A stretch of 60,000 nt of DNA from contig CM043971.1 in NCBI GenBank assembly GCA_014529385.2, positions 82,257,340 through 82,317,339 of the forward strand. Direction: 5' to 3'. This DNA comes from Adiantum capillus-veneris. Taxonomy: Eukaryota; Streptophyta; Polypodiopsida; Polypodiales; Pteridaceae. Positions 21,642 through 33,073 of this stretch are shown piece after piece. The translations under genes and the position numbers were made by a program. The notes under the pieces were generated by a model, which did no database searches, was not told the origin of the DNA, and saw only the letters and a program-made list of their open reading frames with translations. How positions within the stretch are numbered: position 1 is the stretch's first letter; every line of letters starts with the position of its first letter.

Positions 21642-23252
21642 ATCCTCCCCTTGAGGTTTGGACTATGACAATAGAAAATAGCTACACCAATCTAGGTTGA
21701 CCATCATCCCCAGTCCAGAGGACCATCTCCAATCCAAGAGACTATTGATGATAAAGACTCCAATCTAGGAGTCCAACACACAACTCTAATTCAAGAGTCT
21801 GCAAAAATTTCATTGCCACAGCTTCATTGTTTTGTCCTCCTCCACTCCTATGCCTTTGTCTTCCGACTCTGCTATCCACACCATCTTGGTGTTGTTGCTG
21901 CCATGGTTGATGTCGTAGCTTGCTCAAGAGCTTTATTATATGAAAATGAAAAGCTAATTAACATTAATGCAAAATAGAAAATTGATGCTGATTCTCCATC
22001 CCTTGAAGGTAGATCTCTCCTTTGCTCCCTCATTGCGCGTTGGAGCGATCTTAGCGCTTTGTTTTTAGGCCAAGGCTAGTGTCTAAACTCCATACAATTG
22101 CACATTATAAATCCTTAATGATGGATGTGTAGACATACATTGCTTTTGTCATTGTGCTCAAATGCAAAAGATTCAACTTGAATTACAATGTTTTAATTAG
22201 ATTGATTGGCTTTGAAACTTTGATTTCTGTCTTTGAAGTTTGAAAAAACTTTAGCTTGAAGTGCTTCTGAAAGCCTATGATCTTTGGATTCTTGAAAGAA
22301 GTCTTTGTTACCTTGAAGCTCTTCCTTTTGGATGTCAAAGATGGGATATTTGAAACCCTTTGAAGCTTTGAAGTTTGAATATAAGGCTCTTTGAAGTGCC
22401 GCTTTTAAAGCTTTGAGCTCGAAGATTTTGATGTGTATTGCAGGTGAGAACAACCTCTAATGCCTTGGGCTTGGAGGCTCTTGGAGTGCTTGACAACATG
22501 GAAAATGAATTCTGCAAGGCCAAGCAACACAAGCAAAGGCTTTGGTCAGGCAAGCACCGGCAGAGGCTCGGGCAGGCACTCGGTCAGCGGGCAAGGCATC
22601 GTGCACCGGTGTGCAAAAAGAAAAGCTTTGGCATGCGTACAACACGAGAACACCCCCACTGTGGACCCGACAACTTTAGTCAACTCCTTTTGAGGAATAT
22701 TTTCCCATCCGCCCAGTGGGTGCTCCCTAAAAGTGGATACTTTGAACCCTCGACCACCTGAGAGAGAGATTCTCTATTCTTAGGGAGCTAACCAAGCGGG
22801 CAATGCTCCTTGCTTATGCATGGTATCCAAAAAGTTAGTTCTTATGCCAGACTTAACAAGGGATGGACACACAATAGAATTCCCACACACACCTATAAAT
22901 AGAATATTTAATTGGATAAGCAAATGATGCCAGATCGGGGAGTATGATGACTTGTCGAAGAGGAGTTGGAGAGCACGAACTCCACACATGGATAATGCGA
23001 GCAAAAAATTTATAGAGATGGAGTAATTAAAGGGAAAAAATGCAAGAAATCAACGAAGAATGCAAACTAATGCAAGTGCAAACACGCACTAAGTGGATGC
23101 GGTCATACACTAATCATTCTAAACCTGTAAGGGTAGTGGCTGTATGGAATGGGCATGAACGTGCCCAAACTTGACGAACTAGACCACAATTAGAGTACTA
23201 ATTAAAGATGTGAAATTAGGGAGATTATTTAGAGAATGCTAATCTCACCAAA
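21642..23252 (-). other. Internal region of element A, no pol
   Basis: No reverse transcriptase, integrase or capsid motifs on either strand. On the left, beside the 3' LTR, a purine-rich stretch on - (AAGGGGAGGATTC, 21640-21652) could be the polypurine tract. At 22200-22440 there is a degenerate short repeat based on TTTGAAG. Short open frames on both strands look like chance frames. Confidence 0.6.
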
Positions 23253-23264
23253 GCTCTGATACCA
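23253..23264 (-). other. Primer-binding site of element A, initiator tRNA-Met type
   Basis: On - it reads TGGTATCAGAGC, the standard plant initiator tRNA-Met primer complement, two bases from the LTR edge at 23267. This fixes the element's orientation. Confidence 0.85.
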
Positions 23265-23468
23265 CTTGTAGGATCAAGGTGGATTAGAGAGAGAAAATAC
23301 ACAATAGAGTATGCAATGGAAATAGAGTAGAGTGTAGGCAAAACTAGATTGATCAATTCACCAGAAAGTGTGTACAAAGTGCTCATTATATAGAGCTAGC
23401 TTAGGCATCTCATCTGGCATCACGAATGAAATCATAGAGGGCTTCCAAATCAGCCCATACAAGCTGCA

Positions 23469-23647
23469 TGTCAGGCCAAGGGCTAGAGGGCAGGGCCCGC
23501 CAACCTAGGGGAGTCAAGGACCTAGGCCAAGGGCCAGCGAACTGAAGGTGTGGACAGGGGATCCATTTAGGGCAAAGGGCCATGGGCCCTCCTATAAAAG
23601 GTTGGATAGGAGCAAGATCCAATATTCAGTCTCCTCTGGGTTTTACA
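23469..23647 (+). repeat. 5' LTR of nested gypsy element
   Basis: 179 bp, TGTCAGGCCAAGG...GGGTTTTACA. It includes CCTATAAAAGG (about 23592-23602), a good TATA-box candidate. It matches the right LTR except for small indels. Confidence 0.85.
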
Positions 23648-23648
23648 T

Positions 23649-23658
23649 TGGTATCAGA
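23649..23658 (+). other. Primer-binding site of nested gypsy element
   Basis: TGGTATCAGA follows the LTR end by one base. It matches the first ten bases of the initiator tRNA-Met primer complement and then diverges. Confidence 0.7.
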
Positions 23659-24759
23659 TTTGGTTCTATTTTTGGGGGTCAGAGGGCGTGGTCTTTTTTG
23701 CATGTGCATGCAAGGCCGTGGAGCTCCTCTCTTGCCACGCGGGGAAGAAGCCAAGGAGGAAGGACCCATGTGCAGGGCCTCTTGAGACGAAGGGAGAGGA
23801 CAGGTTGACCAGCACAGAACCCGATGTTGTGGAGCTCTACAAGAGTGTGAGGCCCGGTCTGCAAGAAACCCGTCATTGCAACGGGCGAGGCCGAGCAACA
23901 CACTCATCGGGTGGTCCTCTTCTCTCTCTCGGCGGCTCTGTAGTAAGCACCATTGCTCCTGTGTCTTGCTATTTCTTTCACACCCGACGCCCAAAGGCCC
24001 TTGGCCTTAGGGCAAATTCAAGAAAATTATCCTTAGGGAAGGTGCTCGCAATGGTAAACCTAGCACCCGACCCCGGCACCCAAGCAAGCTTGGCAATCGA
24101 CCCCGGCACGATGCCGTAGCTTGGCACATCTTTCAACAAGCCGCCAGTTGCTGAAGTTGCAGAATATTGCACGATAATATTTCTGGATAGAACATCAACC
24201 TTGTTTGAAGAAAAGCTCAACGGAGCACGTTGGTATTGCAAATTGTACACGGTGATTCTACAACAAGCTTGATATCTCGGATTGGCGACTTTCGATGACC
24301 ATACGGTTGCGGGTATCATTAGCCCAACCACCTACCGGCATTGGTGGTGCATACTGCGACCACGCAGTTGTTTTTGGAATCAAGGTATTCTTCTTTCTCT
24401 CTCTCACACTGCACAGTGTTGCCATGGATTCAAATATCAACATGACCTTTGATTTCGAGCACAATACACGTGATCCTCCCCATGATGGCTCGCGGTCGGA
24501 TACTCTCATGGAGGGTGCCTGCGATGCTACGAGAGGAGATGACGCTTATGAATTGCTCGATATCCAGGAATTTTGAGCACTTCAAGGACTCATCTCAGTA
24601 ATGGAAAAAAAAATTGCATCCCTAAATGAAAATGTCACTTAAATTATCCACTTTAGTGATACAATTTATGCAGCAACAGGCAGGCCAAGGGTCCTGTTGA
24701 CACACACATGCATGAGCACATTGTTAATCAGGGGCAAGGCCCTCCTGGTCAAGGACAAG

Positions 24760-25500
24760 GTCCATATTTGGATTCTCTGCACTCTCTCACTGCAATGGAG
24801 GTGGACGAGTTGTTGAAAAACACCAAGCCACCAACTTTTAAGGGAGAGGCCAAGATCGCAATAAGGATGCAGTGAATATCTTTCTCATCAAGTGGGATGG
24901 AATTCACACCTTACGGCATACTCTAGATGCAAACAGAGCATTGCAGACAAGTCTTACTCTAGAAGGCAAGGCCTGCAAATGGTGGATGTCTCTCAAGGAG
25001 AAGAATATCATACCACAGAGTTGGGCAGCCCCTTTGAGGCTATGTTTCGAAAAGAGTTTCTTCCCACGAATGAGGCAGATAGAAATTGAACGGTTGGGGA
25101 CACGTGTTCCATGCACCAACACCCATCATTGCTTGAATACATCTCTCACTATTGGGATGTTATCCTCAAGTTGGAAGGGCTAGACACCTTTCAACAAGTA
25201 CGTGGGTTTATCCATGACACCATAGCTTAAGAATCACGTCAAGACTCGGGACCTTAAAACACTTGAGGAGCCCATAATGAAAGCACACATTCATGATTAT
25301 CCAGATGAAAAGAAATCACATAATAATAATGTGCGTGCTAATACACATGGTAATACACGCACACAATATGGGCACAATAAAAGGAAGTTTCTAGTAGCCA
25401 ATTTTGAAGAAACTAAAAAACTCAAGGGGTCACTCTCCTGAGGAATTTGAGAAGGCTAAAAAAGAGAAGTGGTAAGCAAGGCACATCCTTCTGTCCTAAC
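24760..25500 (+). pseudogene. gag: gag of nested gypsy element, broken
   Basis: The region after a leader of about 1.1 kb encodes capsid-type sequence: LQTSLTLEGKACKWWMSL (24940-24995), then in another frame FEAMFRKEFLPTNEADRN (about 25035-25089). These match the 'A...L.G.A..WW' and 'F...F.....F' core of retrotransposon gag. Frames shift repeatedly. No complete zinc knuckle remains, although EEFEKAKKEKW at about 25440-25470 is where one would normally begin. Confidence 0.65.
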
Positions 25501-25679
25501 AACAACACATGTGCGCCATGGGATTCAAACATCAGGCTAATAATGAAATAGATAAAGTTTTCTTGTGTTACTCATTGTGTCATTGTCTTTCCAACGTTGA
25601 ATCTCTTGAAGATTCCTCAATGCCGCATGCTTCTCTCCCATCTCTTCCAGCAATGGCTACTTCTCAACAAGCAAAGGTT

Positions 25680-26620
25680 GCTAGTGAGTTAAAAAATTTA
25701 TTAACGGAATTTCACGATGTTTTTCCTATTGATTTGCCATCAGGATTACCGCCGACATGATCTATGCAACATGGCATCGATGTGGTTGCAGGCAGTAAAC
25801 CAATCAATAAACCACCCTATAGAATGAGTTATTCTGAAACTGCTAAGGTGGAATGTCAACTTGATGACTATCTTAGCAAGGGATTTATCCAACCGAGTTC
25901 TTCACCATGGGCTTCTTTTATCCTATTAGTGAAGAAAAAGGATGGTAGTATGCGCATGTGCGTAGACTACCGTGGATTAAATGCGGTCACTGTTAAGAAC
26001 AAGTACCCATTATCAGGCATGGATGAGTTGTTCGACAAGATCACTCATGCTCATATTTTTATGAAGATAGACTTGCGGTCGGGTTATTACCAAGTACGTA
26101 TTTGCCTTACTGATATACCCAAAACTGCATTCCGAACAAGGTTTGGACATTATGAGTTTTTGGTTATGCCTTTTGGGTTAACCAATGCGCCCGCAACATT
26201 CATGACACTCATGGATAGTGTCTTGAGACCGTACTTGGGCAAATTGTTATTGTTTTTCTCAATGACATTCTTGTATATATTGCTTCTTAGGAAGAACACT
26301 TGCAACATCTGAGGCAGGTGTTTGAATTGTTATGAACAAATAAACTATATGCCAAAGAATCCAAGTGTGATTTTCTCAAGGAGGAAATTCACTATCTTGT
26401 GCATGTTATCTCAGCTTTTGGGCTACACATGGATCAATCCAAAGTGGATGCCATTCAAAGGTGGCCTTCTCCTAAAAATATGGAAGAGTTGCATATTTTT
26501 CTAGGATTTGCAGGTTTTTATCGAAAGTTTGTTAAAAACTATGCTAATATTGTTGTTCCCATGACGGACCAATTGAAAGGCAAAGGAAAGACCTTCCAGT
26601 GGGGGGCCGCTCAGTAGCAT
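25680..26620 (+). pseudogene. pol: Reverse transcriptase of nested gypsy element
   Basis: It begins with LLTEFHDVFPIDLPSGLPPT and a stop at 25759. The long frame 25764-26312 then holds [35 protein letters not shown] and [15 protein letters not shown]. Near 26240 a one-base loss shifts the frame, and the catalytic motif follows as [12 protein letters not shown], with Asn in place of the first Asp of the usual F/YVDD. The thumb region (FLGFAGFYRKFVKNY) follows at 26495-26545. The enzyme copied element RNA into DNA. It is inactive by frameshift, stops and the active-site change. Confidence 0.85.
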
Positions 26621-27060
26621 AGTTTTGATACACTCAATGATGCATTAGCTACAACTCCTATTCTAGCATCGTGGATCCTTTGAAACCATGTTTTGGAAAC
26701 GGATGCCAGTAACCGTGCTATTGGAGCAGTCCTTCTACAAGAGGGGAGGCCAATTGCATTTGAAAGCAAGAAGCTTGATTCAGTTTAGCAGAATTATTCT
26801 ACTTATGAACGCGAACTCTACGCAATAGTGTCTGCCTTGAAGACATGGCGACATTATTTGTATGGAGCTCAGTTTGAGATTGTGTTTGACCATGAAAGCA
26901 TAAAACGGTTTACACAACAAACAAACTTGAAGGGTCGAAAGGCCAAGTGGGCTGAGATCCTTCAGGAGTATGACGCAAAGCTCCGGTATCATAAAGGACG
27001 ATACAATGTGGTGGTTGATGCTCTTAGTCGTATGCCTGAGATCAATTCTCTTTTGTTCAT
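26621..27060 (+). pseudogene. RNase H of nested gypsy element
   Basis: Pieces read LETDASNRAIGAVLLQ (26695-26745), RPIAFESKKLDSV, a stop, then NYSTYERELYAIVSALKTWR (about 26790-26850) and GRYNVVVDALSRMPE (about 26995-27045). These are the DAS, YE.E and ADALSR landmarks of gypsy RNase H. Stops at about 26617, 26682 and 26787. Confidence 0.8.
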
Positions 27061-27239
27061 GGAACTTCGCAGTGAATTTTTGGATTCTCTGAAGGGCAAA
27101 TCTGAGCATGATGATGCATACTCCAAAGTATGGAGCCATGTGCAAATGAGGGATCCTTCTCATCAATGTTGGTAGTGCGTTCTTAACGTCCACACATAGT
27201 TCTCCTCCGTCGAGTGATGAACTACAGCGATAGAAGAAT

Positions 27240-28250
27240 GGGTACCTACTCCACAAGGGGAGAGTTTGTGTACCGACGGCCACGGACATTCGGTGCCAAA
27301 TTCTTTATAAATGTCATGATAATCCAAGTGCAGCACACCTGGGTATAAAAAATACTTATGCTCTTGTACGACGACAGTTTTATTGGCCAAGTTTACATGG
27401 CTTTGTTCAAGATTATTTCTTGCATTGCCAAAAATGTCAAGTTAACAAAGCAGAGCGCCTGAAGGCAAGAGAACTCTTACATCCTTTAGAGATTCCCAAT
27501 GGAAAATGGGAAAGTATCTCTATAGATTTTATTGTGGGTTTACCAACCATTGGTACGAGGTCATGACTCAGTATGGGTGGTCGTAGATCAGTTGACTAAA
27601 CTATGCAAGTTTATTCCAACAAAGTCGACCATAAACACTCTAGAATTAGCTAAGTTATTTGTGGACAATCTATACAAATTGTATGGCTTGCCAAGTAACA
27701 TTGTGAGTGATCGTGATCCCAAGTTTAACAGTCATTTTTGGAGGGCCGTGTTTAAATGATTGGGTACACAACTCAACCTCAGTACAGCAGATCATCCAGA
27801 AACGGATGGTCAAACTAAAGCAGTTAACCAAGTGCTAGAGGATATGCTACACGCATACGTTAGCAAGAAACAAATAGACTGGGAAGAGTATCTACCTTCA
27901 ACCTAGGTCACCCGTTACGATGGGGTTGGCAACCAAAAAGCTCTAGCAGGTTAAGGATTTTCTCCAAGACCATATGGATATGCTGAAACTCGCTCATCAA
28001 AATGTTCGGCAAGCGTAGGATCGGTATAAGAAGTACGCTGATGAGAAACATCGGCAAGTTACCTTTGAGGAAGGGGAAGAAGTGTTTTTGCGTGTGCCAG
28101 AGCATTCGAAAAGTCTGAAGACTGGGCCAACACCTAAATTATCTCCAAGATATTGTGGGCCTTTCAAGATACTCAAGCGAGTTGGTAATCGTGCCTACAA
28201 ACTCTCATTCTCGACACACTCTTGTGTCCATCAGATATTTCAATAAGCCG
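27240..28250 (+). pseudogene. Integrase of nested gypsy element
   Basis: The zinc-binding HHCC region is at 27295-27455 (HDNPSAAHLGIKNTYALVRR, then HCQKCQVNKAE). The catalytic core follows: SIDFIVGLP (27520-27545), NIVSDRDPKFNSHFW (27695-27742), then [14 protein letters not shown] (27790-27830), where Lys replaces the catalytic Glu normally in GQTE. The C-terminal part includes RYKKYADEKHRQVTF (28020-28065). It breaks at frameshifts near 27550 and stops near 27758 and 27904. The product would have inserted element DNA into chromosomes; it cannot now. Confidence 0.8.
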
Positions 28251-28329
28251 TTTACATAAATGATTACATGGGGACGACAATGTCATTGACCAACAAATTC
28301 TGGTCGATTTCGTTGAACCTCCTACCCCA

Positions 28330-28519
28330 TCGCATGAACCTAAGTGGATTCTTGACTATCATGATTTACGTACGCATCATCATGTACGTCAACAAGCTTT
28401 AATCAAGTGTAAAGATTGGCTTGAAGAAAGGCGCCACTTGGGAAAACATTAGTGCTCTTAAAAAGAAGTTTCCCACTTTTGTTTTCGATGACGAAAACAC
28501 TTCTCCAAGGGGGGAGTAA
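28330..28519 (+). pseudogene. Chromodomain at the end of the integrase
   Basis: EPKWILDYHDLRTHHHVRQQ, then ALIKCKDWLEE, one extra base, and GATWENISALKKKFPTF. This fits the chromodomain pattern ILD.R.........YLVKW.G.P...ATWE. Chromodomains steer integration towards particular chromatin. The frame ends TAA at 28517-28519, directly against the 3' LTR. A purine tract (AAGGGGGGAG, 28507-28516) just before it is the likely polypurine tract. Confidence 0.75.
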
Positions 28520-28691
28520 TGTCAGGCCAAAGGCTAGAGGGCAGAGCCCGACCTAGGGGAGTCAAGGACCTAGACCAAGGGCCTGACTGAAGGTGTGGAC
28601 AGGGATCCATTTAGGGCAAAGGGCCATGGGCCCTCCTATAAAAGGTTGGCTGGGAGGAGGATCCAGTATTCGGTCTCCTCTGGGTTTTACA
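28520..28691 (+). repeat. 3' LTR of nested gypsy element
   Basis: 172 bp, starting TGTCAGGCC directly after the polyprotein stop and ending TTTTACA. Followed by TTGCAAACTCG, the resumed LTR of element A. Confidence 0.85.
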
Positions 28692-28888
28692 TTGCAAACT
28701 CGTGGGTGACCTTTTAGGCCACCTTAGAGGTCCATTAATTAAGTCCACACCCTTTGGTAATGACCCCCATGAGTACCCACATCATGGAATGCCTTTTCCA
28801 CATGGTACCACATGGTTTTCTGCCACATATGCATCCTAGTAGGATAGAGGAGATACACACCAACATAGGACACAACTCACACCTTACA

Positions 28889-29210
28889 GCTATGATACCA
28901 CTAATACAATGTTAACAACGGACCTTCGAAAGCACGTGAAATACATACAAATAGTAGAACCCATCTTGCATACCTTGAAGGTAGTGCATACCACATTGCC
29001 CAATGAGACACATGAGTGGCGAGAGGAGAAAGCCAGAGAGCAATAGAGAGCTTGGCAAGCACATCTCCGAGTAGAGTGCTACGCATGTACAAAAGAAAAA
29101 AGATGAGAAGAGGGACAAAGTCACTAGGGCAAACGCTACTCCCCCTACATGGTCCCTTAATGAATCCATGTGAGCCCATTTTTTAGTGTGGGAGATGTCA
29201 TAAAAATAAG

Positions 29211-29259
<49 letters not shown>

Positions 29260-29489
29260 ATAACTCATTTATAATAATGACATAATCATATCCATGTGTT
29301 GAGGCATCCGATCTCAATCATAATGCAGCTATAGAAATCTATATCACCTGGGAAACATATAAGTAATCCCATGCAATAAAACATATATTAATTTTTACAA
29401 CAAGACTTTGTTGCAAGCTAGAGGACCTATGATCTAGTGGTTACCTTCTTGAGATTGTGTACATGCCAATGGTTACCAAGGTAGTAACG
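28889..29489. other. Intergenic sequence with an (AG)n tract
   Basis: (AG)n lies at 29213-29256. No coding signal recognised. Confidence 0.5.
29213..29256. repeat. (AG)n microsatellite
   Basis: About 22 AG units. Confidence 0.95.
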
Positions 29490-29819
29490 TCATTCATGGG
29501 CTACAATAAACCTCAAAGTAGGTCTTTGTTTACAAATACGATGTAAGGCAACGCTCAGACTGAGAGCTTGCATAGGCCATACCGTAGCAGTGCAAGCGAC
29601 CTCCACCTCAGACAGTACGAAAATATGGACACTTTTTGGAGTCAAATTAGGGATATTGTTTTGAACGGTTGATTGCACAATGAGAGGTAACCATGAAGTC
29701 AGGAACCCAGGTTCCCACGACACTTTTTCACAGGGGGTTTTTGTTGAAGTTTGAGAAATGGGATCGACGATGGGCAAGAATTTGCATGGATCTCGAGGGG
29801 GGTGGACGACCCACAAAAT

Positions 29820-29915
29820 GTCAATGGCATTGACTTCCTCATTCCCTAGCTGAGTCTTGAACGTGCGACCTCCACGTTGGCAAGCTAGTGTGCTAACAAC
29901 GTGCCTGTGTGGGTT
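29820..29915 (-). mobile_element. Possible tRNA-derived SINE head
   Basis: On -, GTTGTTAGCACACTAGCTTG resembles an A box region and GCACGTTCAAGACTC a B box, about 40 bases apart, followed leftward by non-tRNA sequence. Consistent with a tRNA-derived SINE. The limits are not defined. Confidence 0.3.
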
Positions 29916-30310
29916 TGGTTGTCCAACATCCCACCTCGCAACATCATAAAGTGAACATGCACATGCAAAAGTAAAATCAACCCTAAAAAGTAAACGCGAA
30001 CGTCATCCAACAATGCTCATTTTCATGAAAACTGTAGCTTTGTTCACCATCATCGATTCCACCTCTTGGACATCATTCAAGACTCCGTGTGATATAGTGT
30101 TGAGGCCCAGGTTCACGCCCGTGTGGGTTTGGTTGTCAAACCCCATCTCGCATCATCATAAAGTGAACATGCACAAGCAAAACTAAACTCGGCCCTAAGA
30201 AGCAAACTCGAACGTCATCCAACAAATGCTCGTTATCATCAAAATTGTGCTTGTGTTCACCATCGTCGATCCCACCTTTTGGGCATCATAGTTGAGGCCC
30301 ATGGTACATT
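29907..30310 (+). repeat. Tandem duplication, period 214 bp
   Basis: GTGTGGGTTTGGTTGTC begins at 29907 and again at 30121. The units stay alignable to TGTTGAGGCCCAGG / AGTTGAGGCCCATGG. Divergence is moderate, so the duplication is not recent. Confidence 0.8.
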
Positions 30311-31283
30311 TGGGCTGCACAAGGGCGAACCTGCCAGAAATTTTAACAAGAAGAAAAAAAAGTGATAAAATCATGTGGCCTGCAAAATAATCTCTAATAC
30401 TAACAAGTGATAAAATCAAGAAGCTTGCCTACAAGCATTGGTCATAAGAAAATTTAGAATGATTCAAATTTTTAAGCAACTCTAACAATTGTAGTGTGTT
30501 CATCAACCACTACATGGTACAAATGGTTAACGACCTTTACCTTCGCAGACGTCTGGGCGAAAAGTGCATGAGAATGTGCATATTCTGAGCTGTCATGTGA
30601 GAGAATACAAAAGCACAGCCGCGAGAGAGAGAAGAAACCGCAAAAGAGAGAAGGGTGAGAGGGGACTTTTAAGCAGGGAAAAGAAGGGCAATCAGAAAAT
30701 TGATCCCCCGGATGTAGTAGGTCCTAATTTATTACTGCAAGGCAGGGGCGACATCAAGTACAGGGATGGCTATAGGATCAGTAGCATCAACACCAACAAA
30801 CTGGTAGAATTAGCAGGCAACTCTGACCGTGGCCCAGGCCCCCCTTTCTAGAAATGTAGACTGCACAGAGACTCGAGAGAATGTAACCTGGAAGTCAAAG
30901 GCAGCTGCACCATAATCCATTGCCATAAACAACAATTAGATTATATGTATTGCCTGTTATAGAATCTGCAGGCTCAGCCCTTGCGTGAATCATCATCAGG
31001 CATGCTCGCAGAGTATAAGATCGAGGTCAGTTGCCTGCACAACATTAAAGAAGTGGGTTTGATGCAGCTAGAAATGCAGGGTAGTACTACGGCTACTGCA
31101 CCTAGTATCGATAGCAAGTGGTTCGGCTTCTCTCATGCTGATAAATTAACAGTCATTACAGTACACCTTCAGCTATGGATCATTCCTGCTCGGACCCCCT
31201 CGCGGACCATTTACCGCCACATTGTCTAGTACTCTTGCATGGACAACTCCATTTGCGACATCTGTAGAGCTCGTCCTCTCTCC

Positions 31284-31285
<2 letters not shown>
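30311..31285. other. Unassigned region with two short open frames
   Basis: Open frames at 30564-30851 (charged, Arg/Glu/Lys-rich) and 30981-31229 on + have no motif I recognise. They could be leader exons of the subtilase-like gene downstream or chance frames. Confidence 0.3.
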
Positions 31286-31573
<288 letters not shown>

Positions 31574-32060
31574 CGCATTTCGCACTCGAAGGATGGAGGG
31601 CGGCAACAGTTAGTCCTGAGGCACTCGAAAGAAAATATCTTTCCCTCGAGAGTCGACATTATCTCTATCTTAAGTGTGCACAATTCACGAACTTAAGAAA
31701 CCTATCATCCAGGCCCCAAAAACTTTATACTTTTTACAAACCGGACACTTGGGCATGGAATTTGCACGAGAAAAGAGGAGCCAGAGTCTAATTTCGAGCA
31801 CATTCGATAATATAATCTTGGAAAAATTCTTGACTCACTGTCACTCTTAACCTTCTCATGAGTGGTCACTCCTACATCCACCAATCAAACATTTTCATTT
31901 TTTATTTTACTATATGACATTTTTCACTAAGAAAAAAAGGGAATACACCACTATGGCCTTAGCCCTTTGGGCAGGCCAAAAACTATTTGGGAATGAGAGA
32001 GGCCTAAGACTCTTGTCCTCCTGCTCCTCCGAAACTCCGTCCACATTTCTCTCTTCCGCT

Positions 32061-32167
32061 ATGCATTGTCGACAGCTCGCTCTTGTTCTCATCTTCTGTG
32101 TTTTCTCTCTCTGCGCCATGGCGACGTCGGTACTTCACAGAACGTGCTGTGTGTGTGCGCACGCGCA

Positions 32168-32220
<53 letters not shown>

Positions 32221-33073
32221 CGTTTGTTACTAACTTCGTACGTGCGAAGCAAAGCTTTCTTGCGGATCTCTGAAGCTGTCTTTTCATATGCAGGATGAAG
32301 CAACTGTGTATATCGTCTACCTGGAGAGGCAATGTGGAAGTGCGCCTGAAGCCTTGGAGGCATCTCACCTCGAAACCCTCACCTCCGTGCTTGGCAGGTT
32401 GGTCTCCATGATTCACACACTTTGTTCAGACTTTAAGATCAGACGTTGTAGGTTGTCGGGCTCAAGCAAGATTGGCAACACAAAGGTTGCATGGCATCAC
32501 TTCAGCAATCAGAAACAGGAAATTCAATTGTAAGAGATGCTTGCAAGGAACTTTCAAAACAACTGAGCCGTGCACTGTGGGTCTTGTACAATTTTGCTTT
32601 GTTGTGGTTGGTCCCTGTGCATCTCTTCTTGTGCCAACATACATGGACATGTGGATTATGTTTGGGAAACATTGATATTGGTGCCATTTTTGGGGGGATG
32701 AAGGCCTGGTTGACATGGGAATCTTGACAGTCAATTGAAAGGAACCGTTGCATGCTATGCTCATCTTTCTCTGTCAATGCAGTGAAGAAGCAGCAAGGGC
32801 TTCCCTTCTTTACAGTTATAAGACAGCAGCAAACGGGTTTTCCGCAAAGCTTACACCGTCACAAGCTTCTGTATTGAAAGGTTAGGCTTCTCCTGTATGC
32901 TTTCAAATCCTTTTAAATGTTCTTTGTGTGCAAATAGAAAGCATGTGGTTCTGTTGTTTTAACTCTTTCATTGTGTATTTTCTTATGCAGAGAAACCTGG
33001 AGTGCTTCAGGTTGTCCCAAGTCAGACCTACCAGCTGCAGAAACAACCAATCAGTAAAACAAGTATGACCTAG
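32061..33073 (+). pseudogene. Subtilisin-like protease, N-terminal exons only
   Basis: Plant subtilases (S8 family) are secreted serine proteases with a signal peptide and an I9 inhibitor propeptide before the catalytic domain. Four exons fit with matching phases: 32061-32129 (signal peptide, MHCRQLALVLIFCVFSLC), 32294-32397 (TVYIVYLERQCG, start of I9), 32783-32880 (ARASLLYSYKTAANGFSAKL) and from 32991 (KPGVLQVVPSQTYQLQ, end of I9). Splice sites are canonical: G|GT at 32129/32130, GCAG|GATG, GGCAG|GTT, GCAG|TGAA, AAAG|GTT and GCAG|AGAAA. Exon 4 runs into TAG at 33071 unless a donor such as GTAAAA (about 33053) is used. I find no catalytic Asp, His or Ser region downstream, so it is a truncated gene or an inhibitor-only product. 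Confidence 0.75.
32177..32217. repeat. (GA)n microsatellite in subtilase intron 1
   Basis: About 20 GA units following GCGCGCGC. It lies between predicted exons 1 and 2. Confidence 0.9.

Larger units (their letters stand above)
23469..28691 (+). mobile_element. Ty3/gypsy retrotransposon with chromodomain, nested, degenerate
   Basis: A 5.2-kb element. LTRs are at 23469-23647 and 28520-28691 (TGTCAGG...TTTACA), with an initiator tRNA-Met-like primer site, then gag, reverse transcriptase, RNase H, integrase and a C-terminal chromodomain in that order. That order and the chromodomain place it in the chromovirus branch of Ty3/gypsy. Multiple stops and frameshifts make it dead. A target duplication of TTGCA (left copy now CTGCA) shows it inserted into the LTR of element A. 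Confidence 0.85.
21204..28888 (-). mobile_element. Non-autonomous LTR retrotransposon A, split by a nested gypsy element
   Basis: Two copies of one LTR flank 1.6 kb of internal DNA. The left (3') LTR is 21204-21641. The right (5') LTR starts at 23267 and ends at 28888, split by another element at 23469-28691. Direct 5-bp target duplications GCTAT lie at 21199-21203 and 28889-28893. A primer-binding site on - is next to the 5' LTR. LTR ends on - read TGTAAGG...CTACA. The internal part has no gag or pol, so movement would have needed proteins from another element. Together these make the element boundaries firm even though it is dead. Confidence 0.85.
23267..28888 (-). repeat. 5' LTR of element A, interrupted
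   Basis: LTR sequence occupies 23267-23468 and 28692-28888, and the two parts join into the same sequence as the left LTR. The break is the insertion site of the gypsy element, flanked by CTGCA on the left and TTGCA on the right (original TTGCA as in the left LTR). Confidence 0.85.

Noticed and set aside
24295-24576. 93-codon frame in the leader of the nested gypsy element
   Set aside because: It precedes the capsid motifs and shows no gag similarity that I can recognise; it could be the start of gag but cannot be supported.
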